A stretch of DNA of 49,126 nucleotides from Burkholderiales bacterium. GTDB lineage: Bacteria > Pseudomonadota > Gammaproteobacteria > Burkholderiales > SG8-39. A program made the position numbers and the translations under genes. The notes under the pieces are model-generated. The model did not search any database and had not been told where the DNA came from. It saw only the letters and a program-made list of their open reading frames with translations. This document shows, in pieces, positions 9,949-16,800 of the stretch (positions are counted from its first letter, which is position 1; each line of letters opens with the position of its first letter). Where the stretch lies: NCBI GenBank assembly GCA_014860445.1, contig JACZJT010000015.1:1-49126 (forward strand), read 5' to 3'.

Positions 9949-10557
9949 GTGCGAGCGCTGCTGTTCGCAACCTTGCTGCTGTTGGTGTCTTCCGCAAACG
10001 CATCGGGACTGGACGCATTGCGCGATTTCATCGCTGCTACCTCGTCGGCACAGGGCGAATTCGAACAGAAGGTCTACGATCGCAAGCATAAGCTGACGCA
10101 GGAGGCGAGCGGCAGTCTGGCTTTCCTGCGGCCCGGCAGGTTTCGCTGGACCTACGCCAAGCCCTACCCCCAGCTGATCGTGGGCGACGGCGCCAAGGTG
10201 TGGGTGTATGACCAGGACCTGAACCAGGTCACGGTCAGGCGCCTGGATCGCGCGCTCGGCTCCTCGCCGGCGGCGCTGCTCGCAGGCAGCAAGGAAATCG
10301 AACTTGCATTCAATTTGACTGACCGAGGCACGAAAGACGGCAAGGAATGGGTAGAGGCGACACCGCGCGAAAAGGAATCGAATTTCGAGACCATACGCAT
10401 GGGCTTCGGCGGTTCCGGGCTGGAAGTCATGGAACTGGTCGATAACTTCGGGCAGACCACAGTGCTCAAATTCATCGCCTTGCGCCGCAATCCGAAACTC
10501 GACGCGGCGCTGTTCAAGTTCGTCCCGCCCAAGGGCGCGGACGTGATCGGCGACTGA
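9949..10557 (+). CDS. lolA: Outer-membrane lipoprotein carrier protein LolA
   Basis: This is a 202-residue periplasmic chaperone that takes lipoproteins from the LolCDE transporter to LolB at the outer membrane. The start is GTG, three bases after the ftsK stop, so translation is probably coupled. A signal peptide (residues 1 to about 18, ending in ANA) precedes the half-barrel fold. The typical segments ATSSAQGEFEQKVYD, GSLAFLRPGRFRWTY and VWVYDQDLNQVTVRRLD are present. Length and position between ftsK and rarA match the family. Confidence 0.96.
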   Translation: MRALLFATLLLLVSSANASGLDALRDFIAATSSAQGEFEQKVYDRKHKLTQEASGSLAFLRPGRFRWTYAKPYPQLIVGDGAKVWVYDQDLNQVTVRRLDRALGSSPAALLAGSKEIELAFNLTDRGTKDGKEWVEATPREKESNFETIRMGFGGSGLEVMELVDNFGQTTVLKFIALRRNPKLDAALFKFVPPKGADVIGD

Positions 10558-10587
10558 GGCGCAGCGCTCTTAAAGCAGTCTGAATCC

Positions 10588-11895
10588 GTGACCGACCTTT
10601 TCGGCGTCCCGAAACCCGCAGCGCCGCTGGCCGAGTCCATGCGCCCGCAATCGCTGGCCGACGTGGTGGGTCAGCCGCATCTGCTAGGGCCAGGCAAGCC
10701 GCTGCGCCTGGCGTTCGAATCGGGCAAGCCGCATTCCATGATCCTGTGGGGGCCGCCGGGGGTGGGCAAGACCACCCTGGCGCGCCTGATGGCCAACGCC
10801 TTCAATGCCGAGTTCATCGCGCTGTCAGCGGCGTTCTCGGGGGTCAAGGAAATACGCGAGGCGGTGCAGCGTGCAGAAGCGGTCCTCGCGCAATCGGGCC
10901 GACACACCATTTTATTCGTCGACGAGGTGCACCGTTTCAACAAAGGGCAGCAGGACGCGTTCTTGCCTTTCGTCGAGCAGGGATTGTTCACTTTCATCGG
11001 CGCGACCACCGAGAACCCTTCATTCGAGGTGAACAGCGCATTGCTTTCACGCGCAGCCGTGTATGTATTGAAAAGCCTGAATGAAGACGAACTCGGACAG
11101 CTGCTCGAGCGCGCCCTGGTCGGGCCGCTCAAGGGCCTTGCGTTCGACGCGAGCGCGCGCGAACGTCTGGTCGGACTGGCCGACGGCGATGCGCGGCGCC
11201 TGCTGAATCTGCTCGAGATCATACAGACTGCTGCGGGCGAGGCGACGCGCAGCATCGACGGCGCGTTTCTCGACAACGCGCTGTCGCGAAATCTGCGCCG
11301 CTTCGACAAGGGCGGCGACGCCTTCTACGACCAAATCTCGGCGCTGCACAAAAGTGTGCGTGGCTCCAATCCTGACGCGGCGCTGTACTGGATGGTGCGC
11401 ATGCTGGACGGCGGCGCCGATGCGCTCTACGTCGGCCGGCGCCTGGTGCGCATGGCCATGGAAGACGTGGGCCTCGCAGACCCGCGCGCGCTGCGCCTGG
11501 CGCTAGACGCCTGCGAGACCTACGAGCGACTGGGCTCACCCGAAGGCGAGCTTGCGCTGGCCGAAGCGGTGGTTTATCTCGCCTGCGCAGCCAAGTCGAA
11601 CGCTGTGTACGTCGCGTATAATGAGGCCCGCGCGTTCATCGGGCAGGACAAATCGCGAGAGGTGCCGGACCATTTGCGCAACGCTCCGACCAGGCTGATG
11701 AACGAACTGGGCTACGGGCGCGAATACCGTTACGCGCACGACGAGCCGGATGCCTATGTCGCGGACGAAAAATATTTCCCGGACGGTATGTCGGAGGTGA
11801 ACTGGTACCGGCCGACGCCGCGCGGCCTGGAATCAAGAATAGCGGAGAAGCTCGCCTACCTGCGCGAGCTCGACAGCAAAGCGAAGAAGCCTTGA
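10588..11895 (+). CDS. rarA: Replication-associated recombination protein RarA (MgsA)
   Basis: This is a 435-residue AAA+ ATPase related to clamp-loader subunits, acting at stalled replication forks. Walker A GPPGVGKT is at 55-62, Walker B LFVDE has Asp112 and Glu113, and sensor 1 lies in IGATTENPSFE. The C-terminal MgsA-type tetramerisation region includes AALYWMVRMLDGGADALYV. GTG is taken as the start: the resulting N-terminus (TDLFGVPKPAAPLAESMRPQ) matches the family. It follows lolA by 30 bases and probably shares its transcript. Confidence 0.96.
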   Translation: MTDLFGVPKPAAPLAESMRPQSLADVVGQPHLLGPGKPLRLAFESGKPHSMILWGPPGVGKTTLARLMANAFNAEFIALSAAFSGVKEIREAVQRAEAVLAQSGRHTILFVDEVHRFNKGQQDAFLPFVEQGLFTFIGATTENPSFEVNSALLSRAAVYVLKSLNEDELGQLLERALVGPLKGLAFDASARERLVGLADGDARRLLNLLEIIQTAAGEATRSIDGAFLDNALSRNLRRFDKGGDAFYDQISALHKSVRGSNPDAALYWMVRMLDGGADALYVGRRLVRMAMEDVGLADPRALRLALDACETYERLGSPEGELALAEAVVYLACAAKSNAVYVAYNEARAFIGQDKSREVPDHLRNAPTRLMNELGYGREYRYAHDEPDAYVADEKYFPDGMSEVNWYRPTPRGLESRIAEKLAYLRELDSKAKKP

Positions 11896-11927
11896 AGCGG
11901 ATTGAAAATATATCAGCACCAGGATCT

Positions 11928-12007
11928 GTCATTCCGAGCGCAGCGAGGAATCTGCTTCTGTCTGGAAAAAAAGCAGATTCCTCGTCGCTCACGCTCCTCG
12001 GAATGAC
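11928..12007. repeat. Palindromic intergenic repeat, copy 1
   Basis: This is an 80-base element with outer arms GTCATTCCGAG and CGGAATGAC and inner arms AATCTGCTT and AGCAGATT, giving a long imperfect hairpin between rarA and serS. A second member of the same family lies at 46304-46381. It resembles the widespread small non-coding palindromes that move or are copied between intergenic spaces. It may also act as a weak terminator for the rarA transcript. Confidence 0.8.
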
Positions 12008-12053
12008 GGGTGATAGTAAATCGGCACTTGGTCAGAATTTAACTCGGATATAA

Positions 12054-13421
<1,368 letters not shown>

Positions 13422-13431
13422 ACGCGTCGTT

Positions 13432-13487
13432 CTGCGGCGGGCCACGACGACAATTGCATTGGGGCGACGTGGCCGGCCCGTTCGCAG
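13432..13487. repeat. Inverted repeat downstream of serS
   Basis: CTGCG and CGGGCC (13432-13443) can pair with GGCCCG and CGCAG (13475-13487). No T tract follows, so this is not a standard terminator. It may be the folded 3' end of the serS mRNA, facing the convergent brnA gene. Confidence 0.35.
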
Positions 13488-13510
13488 CAACAAAGGGTTC
13501 GGCGTCTGCT

Positions 13511-13810
13511 TTACCTCCTTCGGGAGTGACGTGTTACGTACTCGCGCAACACGCGATCCATTCGCGATTGCCAACCTTCGCCGGTAGACTTGAAGTACGC
13601 CAAGACTTCCGGGCTATAGCGCACGGATACGAGTTGCTTCGTGCTCGCGGACTTGGGCCGCCCGCGCAGCGCGCGGATCGGAACCATGGATTTCAACTGC
13701 TTCGGTGTGAGCGGCTGCGCATCGGGATCGGCCTTGGCCGCTGCGGTGATGAGCTTATCATCTTGCGCGGAAGGCATTGCGACGGACGTCCGCTTAGATG
13801 CTTTTGACAT
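13511..13810 (-). CDS. brnA: BrnA-type antitoxin
   Basis: This is a 99-residue antitoxin of the BrnT/BrnA type II system. The C-terminal half (about 60-95) is a ribbon-helix-helix fold, with VSVRYSPEVLAYFKSTGEGWQ followed by the family-typical RMDRVLREYV. The N-terminal half wraps the toxin and contains LTPKQLKSMVPI. Its start codon overlaps the end of brnT by 17 bases and has a strong Shine-Dalgarno sequence (GAGAGG) at good spacing, which decides for this start over an internal Met. BrnA is known to repress its own operon; a fitting palindrome lies upstream of brnT. Confidence 0.9.
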   Translation of the reverse strand: MSKASKRTSVAMPSAQDDKLITAAAKADPDAQPLTPKQLKSMVPIRALRGRPKSASTKQLVSVRYSPEVLAYFKSTGEGWQSRMDRVLREYVTRHSRRR

Positions 13811-14063
13811 AGTGCTTTACCTCTCGACGATTGGCTCGGCGCAGGCTGATGATCCTGCGCACCTCGCCACGATCCACAAAGGCCACGTAGTAGACGATCT
13901 TGGCTTTCGGCACGAGCGCTATCGCGCGCAACTCGGCGTACTCGAAGCGATCATCGATCCAAACCAGCGCGGCTTCCCAATCGAGCTCGGCTGCCAGAGC
14001 CAGAGAGACGCCATGCTTTTCCAGATTCGCGGCGTCTTTGGCTGGGTCGAACTCAATTCGCAT
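13794..14063 (-). CDS. brnT: BrnT-type ribonuclease toxin
   Basis: This is an 89-residue toxin with a RelE-like fold that cleaves RNA and is neutralised by BrnA. The BrnT signature is clear: an IEFDPAKDAANLEKHGVSL start, the central WIDDRFEYAELRAIALV, then YYVAFVDRGEVRRIISLRRANRREVKHY. The order (toxin first, antitoxin second, overlapping) is the usual one for brnTA. The predicted transcription start falls at or next to the ATG, so the mRNA may be leaderless. Confidence 0.92.
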   Translation of the reverse strand: MRIEFDPAKDAANLEKHGVSLALAAELDWEAALVWIDDRFEYAELRAIALVPKAKIVYYVAFVDRGEVRRIISLRRANRREVKHYVKSI

Positions 14064-14064
14064 G

Positions 14065-14097
14065 CATTAATGTAGCTACAGTAATGTTGCTTGTCAA
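14065..14097 (-). promoter_or_regulatory. brnTA promoter with overlapping palindromic operator
   Basis: On the minus strand TTGACA (14097-14092), a 17-base spacer and TACATT (14074-14069) form a good sigma-70 promoter. A nearly perfect 22-base palindrome centred on TGTAGCTACA (14065-14086) covers the -10 box and half the spacer. It is the likely binding site for BrnA autorepression. The predicted start of transcription is within a base or two of the brnT ATG at 14063. Confidence 0.7.
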
Positions 14098-14158
14098 ACG
14101 AGGGTAGGCGAGATGTCCTATGATGCCGAACTACTGTCTGCTCAGGCGCCGGGCTTGC

Positions 14159-14167
14159 TGATAAAAT
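14159..14167 (+). promoter_or_regulatory. Possible extended -10 promoter of tRNA-Ser
   Basis: TGATAAAAT combines a TGn extension with a TAAAAT -10 box, 37 bases before the mature tRNA, and is followed by a GC-rich start region. No good -35 box is seen. Confidence 0.45.
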
Positions 14168-14203
14168 ACGCCTCCCGGAACGCCCCTTTTGTGGGCGCGG
14201 CGC

Positions 14204-14293
14204 GGAAAGGTGGCTGAGTGGTCGAAAGCGCCGGACTCGAAATCCGGTGTACGGTTCTCCGTACCGTGGGTTCGAATCCCACCCTTTCCGCCA
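14204..14293 (+). tRNA. tRNA-Ser (anticodon CGA)
   Basis: The gene is 90 bases long with encoded CCA. The acceptor stem GGAAAGG pairs with CCTTTCC. The anticodon stem CCGGA/TCCGG encloses loop CTCGAAA with anticodon CGA, reading UCG. The long variable arm (GTACGGTTCTCCGTAC) is typical of class II tRNA-Ser, and the T arm GTGGG/CCCAC carries TTCGAAT. It sits between two toxin-antitoxin modules and close to serS. Confidence 0.97.
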
Positions 14294-14308
14294 AAATTAA
14301 ACGGGTCC

Positions 14309-14355
14309 ATACCGGGCACATGCTTTACACTTTATACCGGAGACATGTTTAACAC
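14309..14355. repeat. Tandem 25-base repeat, possible insertion-sequence end remnant
   Basis: Two near-identical 22-base units (ATACCGGGCACATGCTTTAC at 14309 and ATACCGGAGACATGTTTAAC at 14334) follow each other with a 25-base period, just after the tRNA. Such repeated CCGG-ACATG units resemble terminal repeats of some IS481-like elements as I remember them. No transposase gene is nearby, so at most a remnant is present. The attribution is tentative; the repeat itself is plain. Confidence 0.5.
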
Positions 14356-14399
14356 TCTTGTGCATCCGGTGGCTCGCGGGTTCCAACCTGAATCCTGTT

Positions 14400-14735
14400 T
14401 TACTTAAGAGCTGCTCTGACTTTTGACAATAATTTTGGCGTTACCTTGGCCTGATGTTCGACCTTGCTGATGTAGGCTTGGGTGACGTTCAGGCGCTTCG
14501 CCAGTTCCTTTTGCGTTACGTTGGCTTTGATGCGTGCCAGCGCAACGGGGCTGTCTACGTAATCCTCCAACGCGAACGGCACATAGTCGGCGTCCTTGTC
14601 CGCCACAGCTTCCAGCCCCGCAACTTCTTCCTCGATTTGTTCTCGCAATGCGTTATAGACAGCGATCGGAATCAATACGAACTCGGGCTTGCCGGAAATG
14701 GACTTGATAATCTGGAGGTTCAAGGGGGCATTCAT
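14400..14735 (-). CDS. Xre-family antitoxin of a RelE-type module
   Basis: This 111-residue protein has a Phd/RelB-like N-terminal part (about 1-50) that should bind the toxin: IIKSISGKPEFVLIPIAVYN, then an acidic helix. A helix-turn-helix of the Xre/Cro type is at about 70-100 (VTQKELAKRLNVTQAYISKV). Its ATG overlaps the toxin stop as ATGA, with GGAGA in front, so the two are translationally coupled. The order toxin then antitoxin is that of higBA-like modules. It probably represses the operon together with the toxin. Confidence 0.88.
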   Translation of the reverse strand: MNAPLNLQIIKSISGKPEFVLIPIAVYNALREQIEEEVAGLEAVADKDADYVPFALEDYVDSPVALARIKANVTQKELAKRLNVTQAYISKVEHQAKVTPKLLSKVRAALK

Positions 14736-14992
14736 TTGTAGGCATCTCCACGGGATTTGATCTTTTCAATCGCAATAATTCGAACGGCGTCCTGCCGGTC
14801 GTAAATGATTCGCCAATCGCCTACTCGCAAACGATGCAATGGCACACCGGCGAGCGCTTTGGTATCCAGCGCCGGGTTGTCCGGGTCGTGTCTGAGCTGG
14901 TTTATCTTCGCCGCCAACCTGGCCCGTTCGTTGCGGGGCAAGCTCCGGAGTTTCTTCTGCGCCTGCCTGCGGATTAAGACCGTATACGGCAT
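14732..14992 (-). CDS. RelE/ParE-family toxin
   Basis: This is an 86-residue RelE-type mRNA interferase or related toxin. The family pattern is complete: YTVLIRRQAQKKLRSLPRNE, then LAGVPLHRLRVGDWRIIYDR and a final VRIIAIEKIKSRGDAYK. Basic and aromatic residues near the C-terminus fit ribosome-dependent RNA cleavage, but the exact target (RelE versus ParE) cannot be told from sequence alone. The predicted promoter again places the transcript start at the ATG. Confidence 0.9.
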   Translation of the reverse strand: MPYTVLIRRQAQKKLRSLPRNERARLAAKINQLRHDPDNPALDTKALAGVPLHRLRVGDWRIIYDRQDAVRIIAIEKIKSRGDAYK

Positions 14993-14997
14993 GAGTT

Positions 14998-15026
14998 ATA
15001 TTAAAGGTTGTTATTAGTTATGTCCA
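14998..15026 (-). promoter_or_regulatory. Promoter of the RelE/Xre module
   Basis: On the minus strand TGGACA (15026-15021), 17 bases, then TAATAT (15003-14998). Only five bases separate the -10 box from the toxin ATG, so transcription should begin at or beside the start codon. The element GTTAT occurs three times (14995, 15010, 15017) in this stretch and could be part of an operator. Confidence 0.5.
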
Positions 15027-15134
15027 GCTTGGTCGAAGCGCCGATCGTTGCAATTGCCTCGCAATATATTCCTATGCTGCCAAGTCAATTGCTAATTCCA
15101 AACAAGGGATTAAACAATGTTTTACATCAGGCAC

Positions 15135-15163
15135 TTGACACTCCCAGGATAGCGGCCTACTCT
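15135..15163 (+). promoter_or_regulatory. Promoter of the EPS MarR-type regulator
   Basis: A consensus TTGACA (15135-15140), a spacer of exactly 17 bases and TACTCT (15158-15163). The transcript would start near 15170, about 24 bases before the GTG start codon. Confidence 0.7.
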
Positions 15164-15165
15164 GC

Positions 15166-15180
15166 GTTCAACGTTTGAAC
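15166..15180. promoter_or_regulatory. Palindromic operator candidate at the regulator's transcription start
   Basis: GTTCAA and TTGAAC form a perfect inverted repeat around CGT, directly after the -10 box and over the predicted transcription start. A MarR dimer bound here would block its own transcription. I see no second full copy in front of the polysaccharide genes. Confidence 0.6.
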
Positions 15181-15193
15181 GTATAGGGCGACC

Positions 15194-15589
15194 GTGACCT
15201 CCGCCACCCAATTGCCGCAAAGTGCGTCTGCGCCGGCCAATATCGATCCATCCATCGAGGACACTCATTTCCGCCTGCTGCGGCTGCTTGAAGCCCGGCC
15301 CGAGCTGAGCCAGCGCGGTCTCGCCCGCGAACTCGGGGCCAGTCTGGGCAAGGTCAACTACTGCCTCAATGCGCTGATCGATACCGGATTCATCAAGGTG
15401 CGCAACTTCCGCGATAACCGCAACAAACTCGGCTACGCATATCTGCTCACGCCGCGCGGCATCGAAAGCAAAGCCGCCATCACCATGCATTTCCTCAAGC
15501 GCAAGATGGGTGAATACGAAGCGCTCAAGGCGGAAATCGAGCAATTGCAGCGCGAAGTCGCCGAATTCGGCGAGCGCAGACCCGAGTGA
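15194..15589 (+). CDS. MarR-family EPS-associated transcriptional regulator
   Basis: This is a 131-residue winged helix-turn-helix protein. After a 20-residue disordered start it reads EDTHFRLLRLLEARPELSQR, then GASLGKVNYCLNALIDTGFIKVRNF, a YLLTPRGIESKA wing region and a C-terminal coiled coil (about 100-125). This matches the short MarR-like family regularly found as first gene of exopolysaccharide loci in proteobacteria. The start is GTG with AGGG in front. It has its own promoter and operator candidate and lies 245 bases before the polysaccharide operon, so it is the likely local regulator. Its ligand is unknown. Confidence 0.88.
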   Translation: MTSATQLPQSASAPANIDPSIEDTHFRLLRLLEARPELSQRGLARELGASLGKVNYCLNALIDTGFIKVRNFRDNRNKLGYAYLLTPRGIESKAAITMHFLKRKMGEYEALKAEIEQLQREVAEFGERRPE

Positions 15590-15616
15590 ACAGTTGGTAC
15601 ATAGTATTTGGTATCG

Positions 15617-15694
15617 CGGGACGCAGTCACAGTTGCAGGAGTTAGCGGGCTCGCGAATAGCAGGATAGTGCCGTAGTTGCAGATGTGCGTCCCG
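15617..15694 (+). promoter_or_regulatory. Structured leader: long-range inverted repeat before the polysaccharide operon
   Basis: CGGGACGCA (15617-15625) and TGCGTCCCG (15686-15694) are perfect nine-base arms separated by 60 bases. A small hairpin ACAC-GCAA-GTGT (15773-15784) lies further down, just before the ops element. The 244-base gap holds no credible gene and is probably the untranslated leader. No clear promoter was found in it. Confidence 0.5.
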
Positions 15695-15791
15695 AAAGGT
15701 CTCGGTCTCCCACTGAGGGACATTCGGTTTCGGGGCCACGCGGATTCTGCAGCGGAATTAAACCCATGCGAAACACGCAAGTGTGTTGCAG

Positions 15792-15803
15792 GGCGGTAGC
15801 GTG
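15792..15803 (+). promoter_or_regulatory. ops element (RfaH recruitment site)
   Basis: GGCGGTAGCGTG is an exact match to the 12-base ops (operon polarity suppressor) core, the conserved end of the JUMPstart sequence in front of long enterobacterial surface-polysaccharide operons. RNA polymerase pauses there and RfaH, a NusG paralogue, joins it to prevent premature termination. It lies in the leader, 31 bases before the first structural gene of a 28 kb cluster, which is the position expected for function. An upstream in-frame GTG at 15783 would overlap it; that start is not favoured. Confidence 0.8.
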
Positions 15804-15833
15804 TCCGAACAAACCTTGCTGGAGAAATACCCA

Positions 15834-16796
15834 ATGCGAACCTATAGCACCCGCAAACGCATCCTCGTAACCGGCGGGGCAGGCTTCCTCGGTTCGCACC
15901 TGTGCGAGCGCCTGCTGGCCGACGGCCATGACGTGTTGTGCGCGGATAATTTTTTCACAGGCACCAAGGACAACATCACCCACCTGTTGCCCAATCCCCA
16001 CTTCGAACTGATGCGCCATGACATCACGTTCCCTTTATTTGTCGAGGTGGATGAAATCTACAATCTCGCCTGCCCGGCATCGCCGATCCACTACCAGTAC
16101 GATCCGGTACAGACCACTAAGACGAGCGTGCACGGCACGATCAACATGCTGGGGCTCGCCAAGCGGGTCAAGGCCAAGATCCTGCAAGCCTCCACAAGTG
16201 AAGTCTACGGCGACCCGCAGGTCCATCCGCAGACTGAAGACTATTGGGGCAACGTGAATCCGATCGGCACCCGCTCCTGTTACGACGAAGGCAAGCGCTG
16301 CGCCGAGACTCTGTTCTTCGACTACTACCGCCAGTACAAGCTCAGGATCAAGGTGGCGCGCATATTCAACACGTATGGCCCGCGCATGCACCCCAACGAC
16401 GGGCGCGTGGTATCCAATTTCATCGTCCAGGCTTTGAAGGGCGACCCAATCACCATCTACGGTGAAGGCAAGCAGACGCGTTCTTTCTGCTATGTGGATG
16501 ACTTGGTCGACGGATTGGTGCGTTTGATGGACTCGCCGGATGAATTCACTGGGCCGGTGAATTTGGGGAATCCGGGGGAATTCACCATTCTGGAACTGGC
16601 GCAAAAAATTGTCGCCTTGACCGGATCCAAATCGCAGATCGAATTCAAACCGCTGCCTTCGGACGACCCCACGCAGCGCAAACCCGATATCGACCTGGCG
16701 AAGCGCACGCTGGCCTGGACGCCGCGCATTGCGTTGGACGATGGGCTTCCCCGGGCCATCGCCTACTTTCGCGACCCCAACGGCGGGGCCACTTAG
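15834..16796 (+). CDS. UDP-glucuronate decarboxylase (UDP-xylose synthase), SDR family
   Basis: This 320-residue extended short-chain dehydrogenase converts UDP-glucuronate to UDP-xylose (or its 4-keto intermediate) in the cytoplasm. The Rossmann motif GGAGFLG is at 14-20 and the catalytic pair is Tyr150-x3-Lys154 in CYDEGK. Family-typical segments include [47 protein letters not shown] and [13 protein letters not shown]. The match is closer to UXS than to dTDP-glucose dehydratases. The ATG at 15834 has GGAGA in front and gives the normal N-terminus. As first gene after the ops element it suggests xylose or a related pentose in the polymer. Confidence 0.92.
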   Translation: MRTYSTRKRILVTGGAGFLGSHLCERLLADGHDVLCADNFFTGTKDNITHLLPNPHFELMRHDITFPLFVEVDEIYNLACPASPIHYQYDPVQTTKTSVHGTINMLGLAKRVKAKILQASTSEVYGDPQVHPQTEDYWGNVNPIGTRSCYDEGKRCAETLFFDYYRQYKLRIKVARIFNTYGPRMHPNDGRVVSNFIVQALKGDPITIYGEGKQTRSFCYVDDLVDGLVRLMDSPDEFTGPVNLGNPGEFTILELAQKIVALTGSKSQIEFKPLPSDDPTQRKPDIDLAKRTLAWTPRIALDDGLPRAIAYFRDPNGGAT

Positions 16797-16800
16797 CGGC

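Noticed and set aside
13432-13487. Rho-independent terminator after serS
   Set aside because: The stem is fair but no T tract follows; it is kept only as an inverted repeat.
13641-14075. A plus-strand frame opposite brnT and brnA
   Set aside because: The minus-strand genes have clear family signatures and ribosome-binding sites; this frame has neither.
14204-14293. tRNA-Ser as attachment site of an integrated element
   Set aside because: I found no second copy of the tRNA 3' end at the right side of the island and no integrase gene.
15783-15833. Upstream GTG start for the UDP-glucuronate decarboxylase
   Set aside because: It would translate across the ops element and adds residues not seen in the family; the ATG at 15834 has a good ribosome-binding site.
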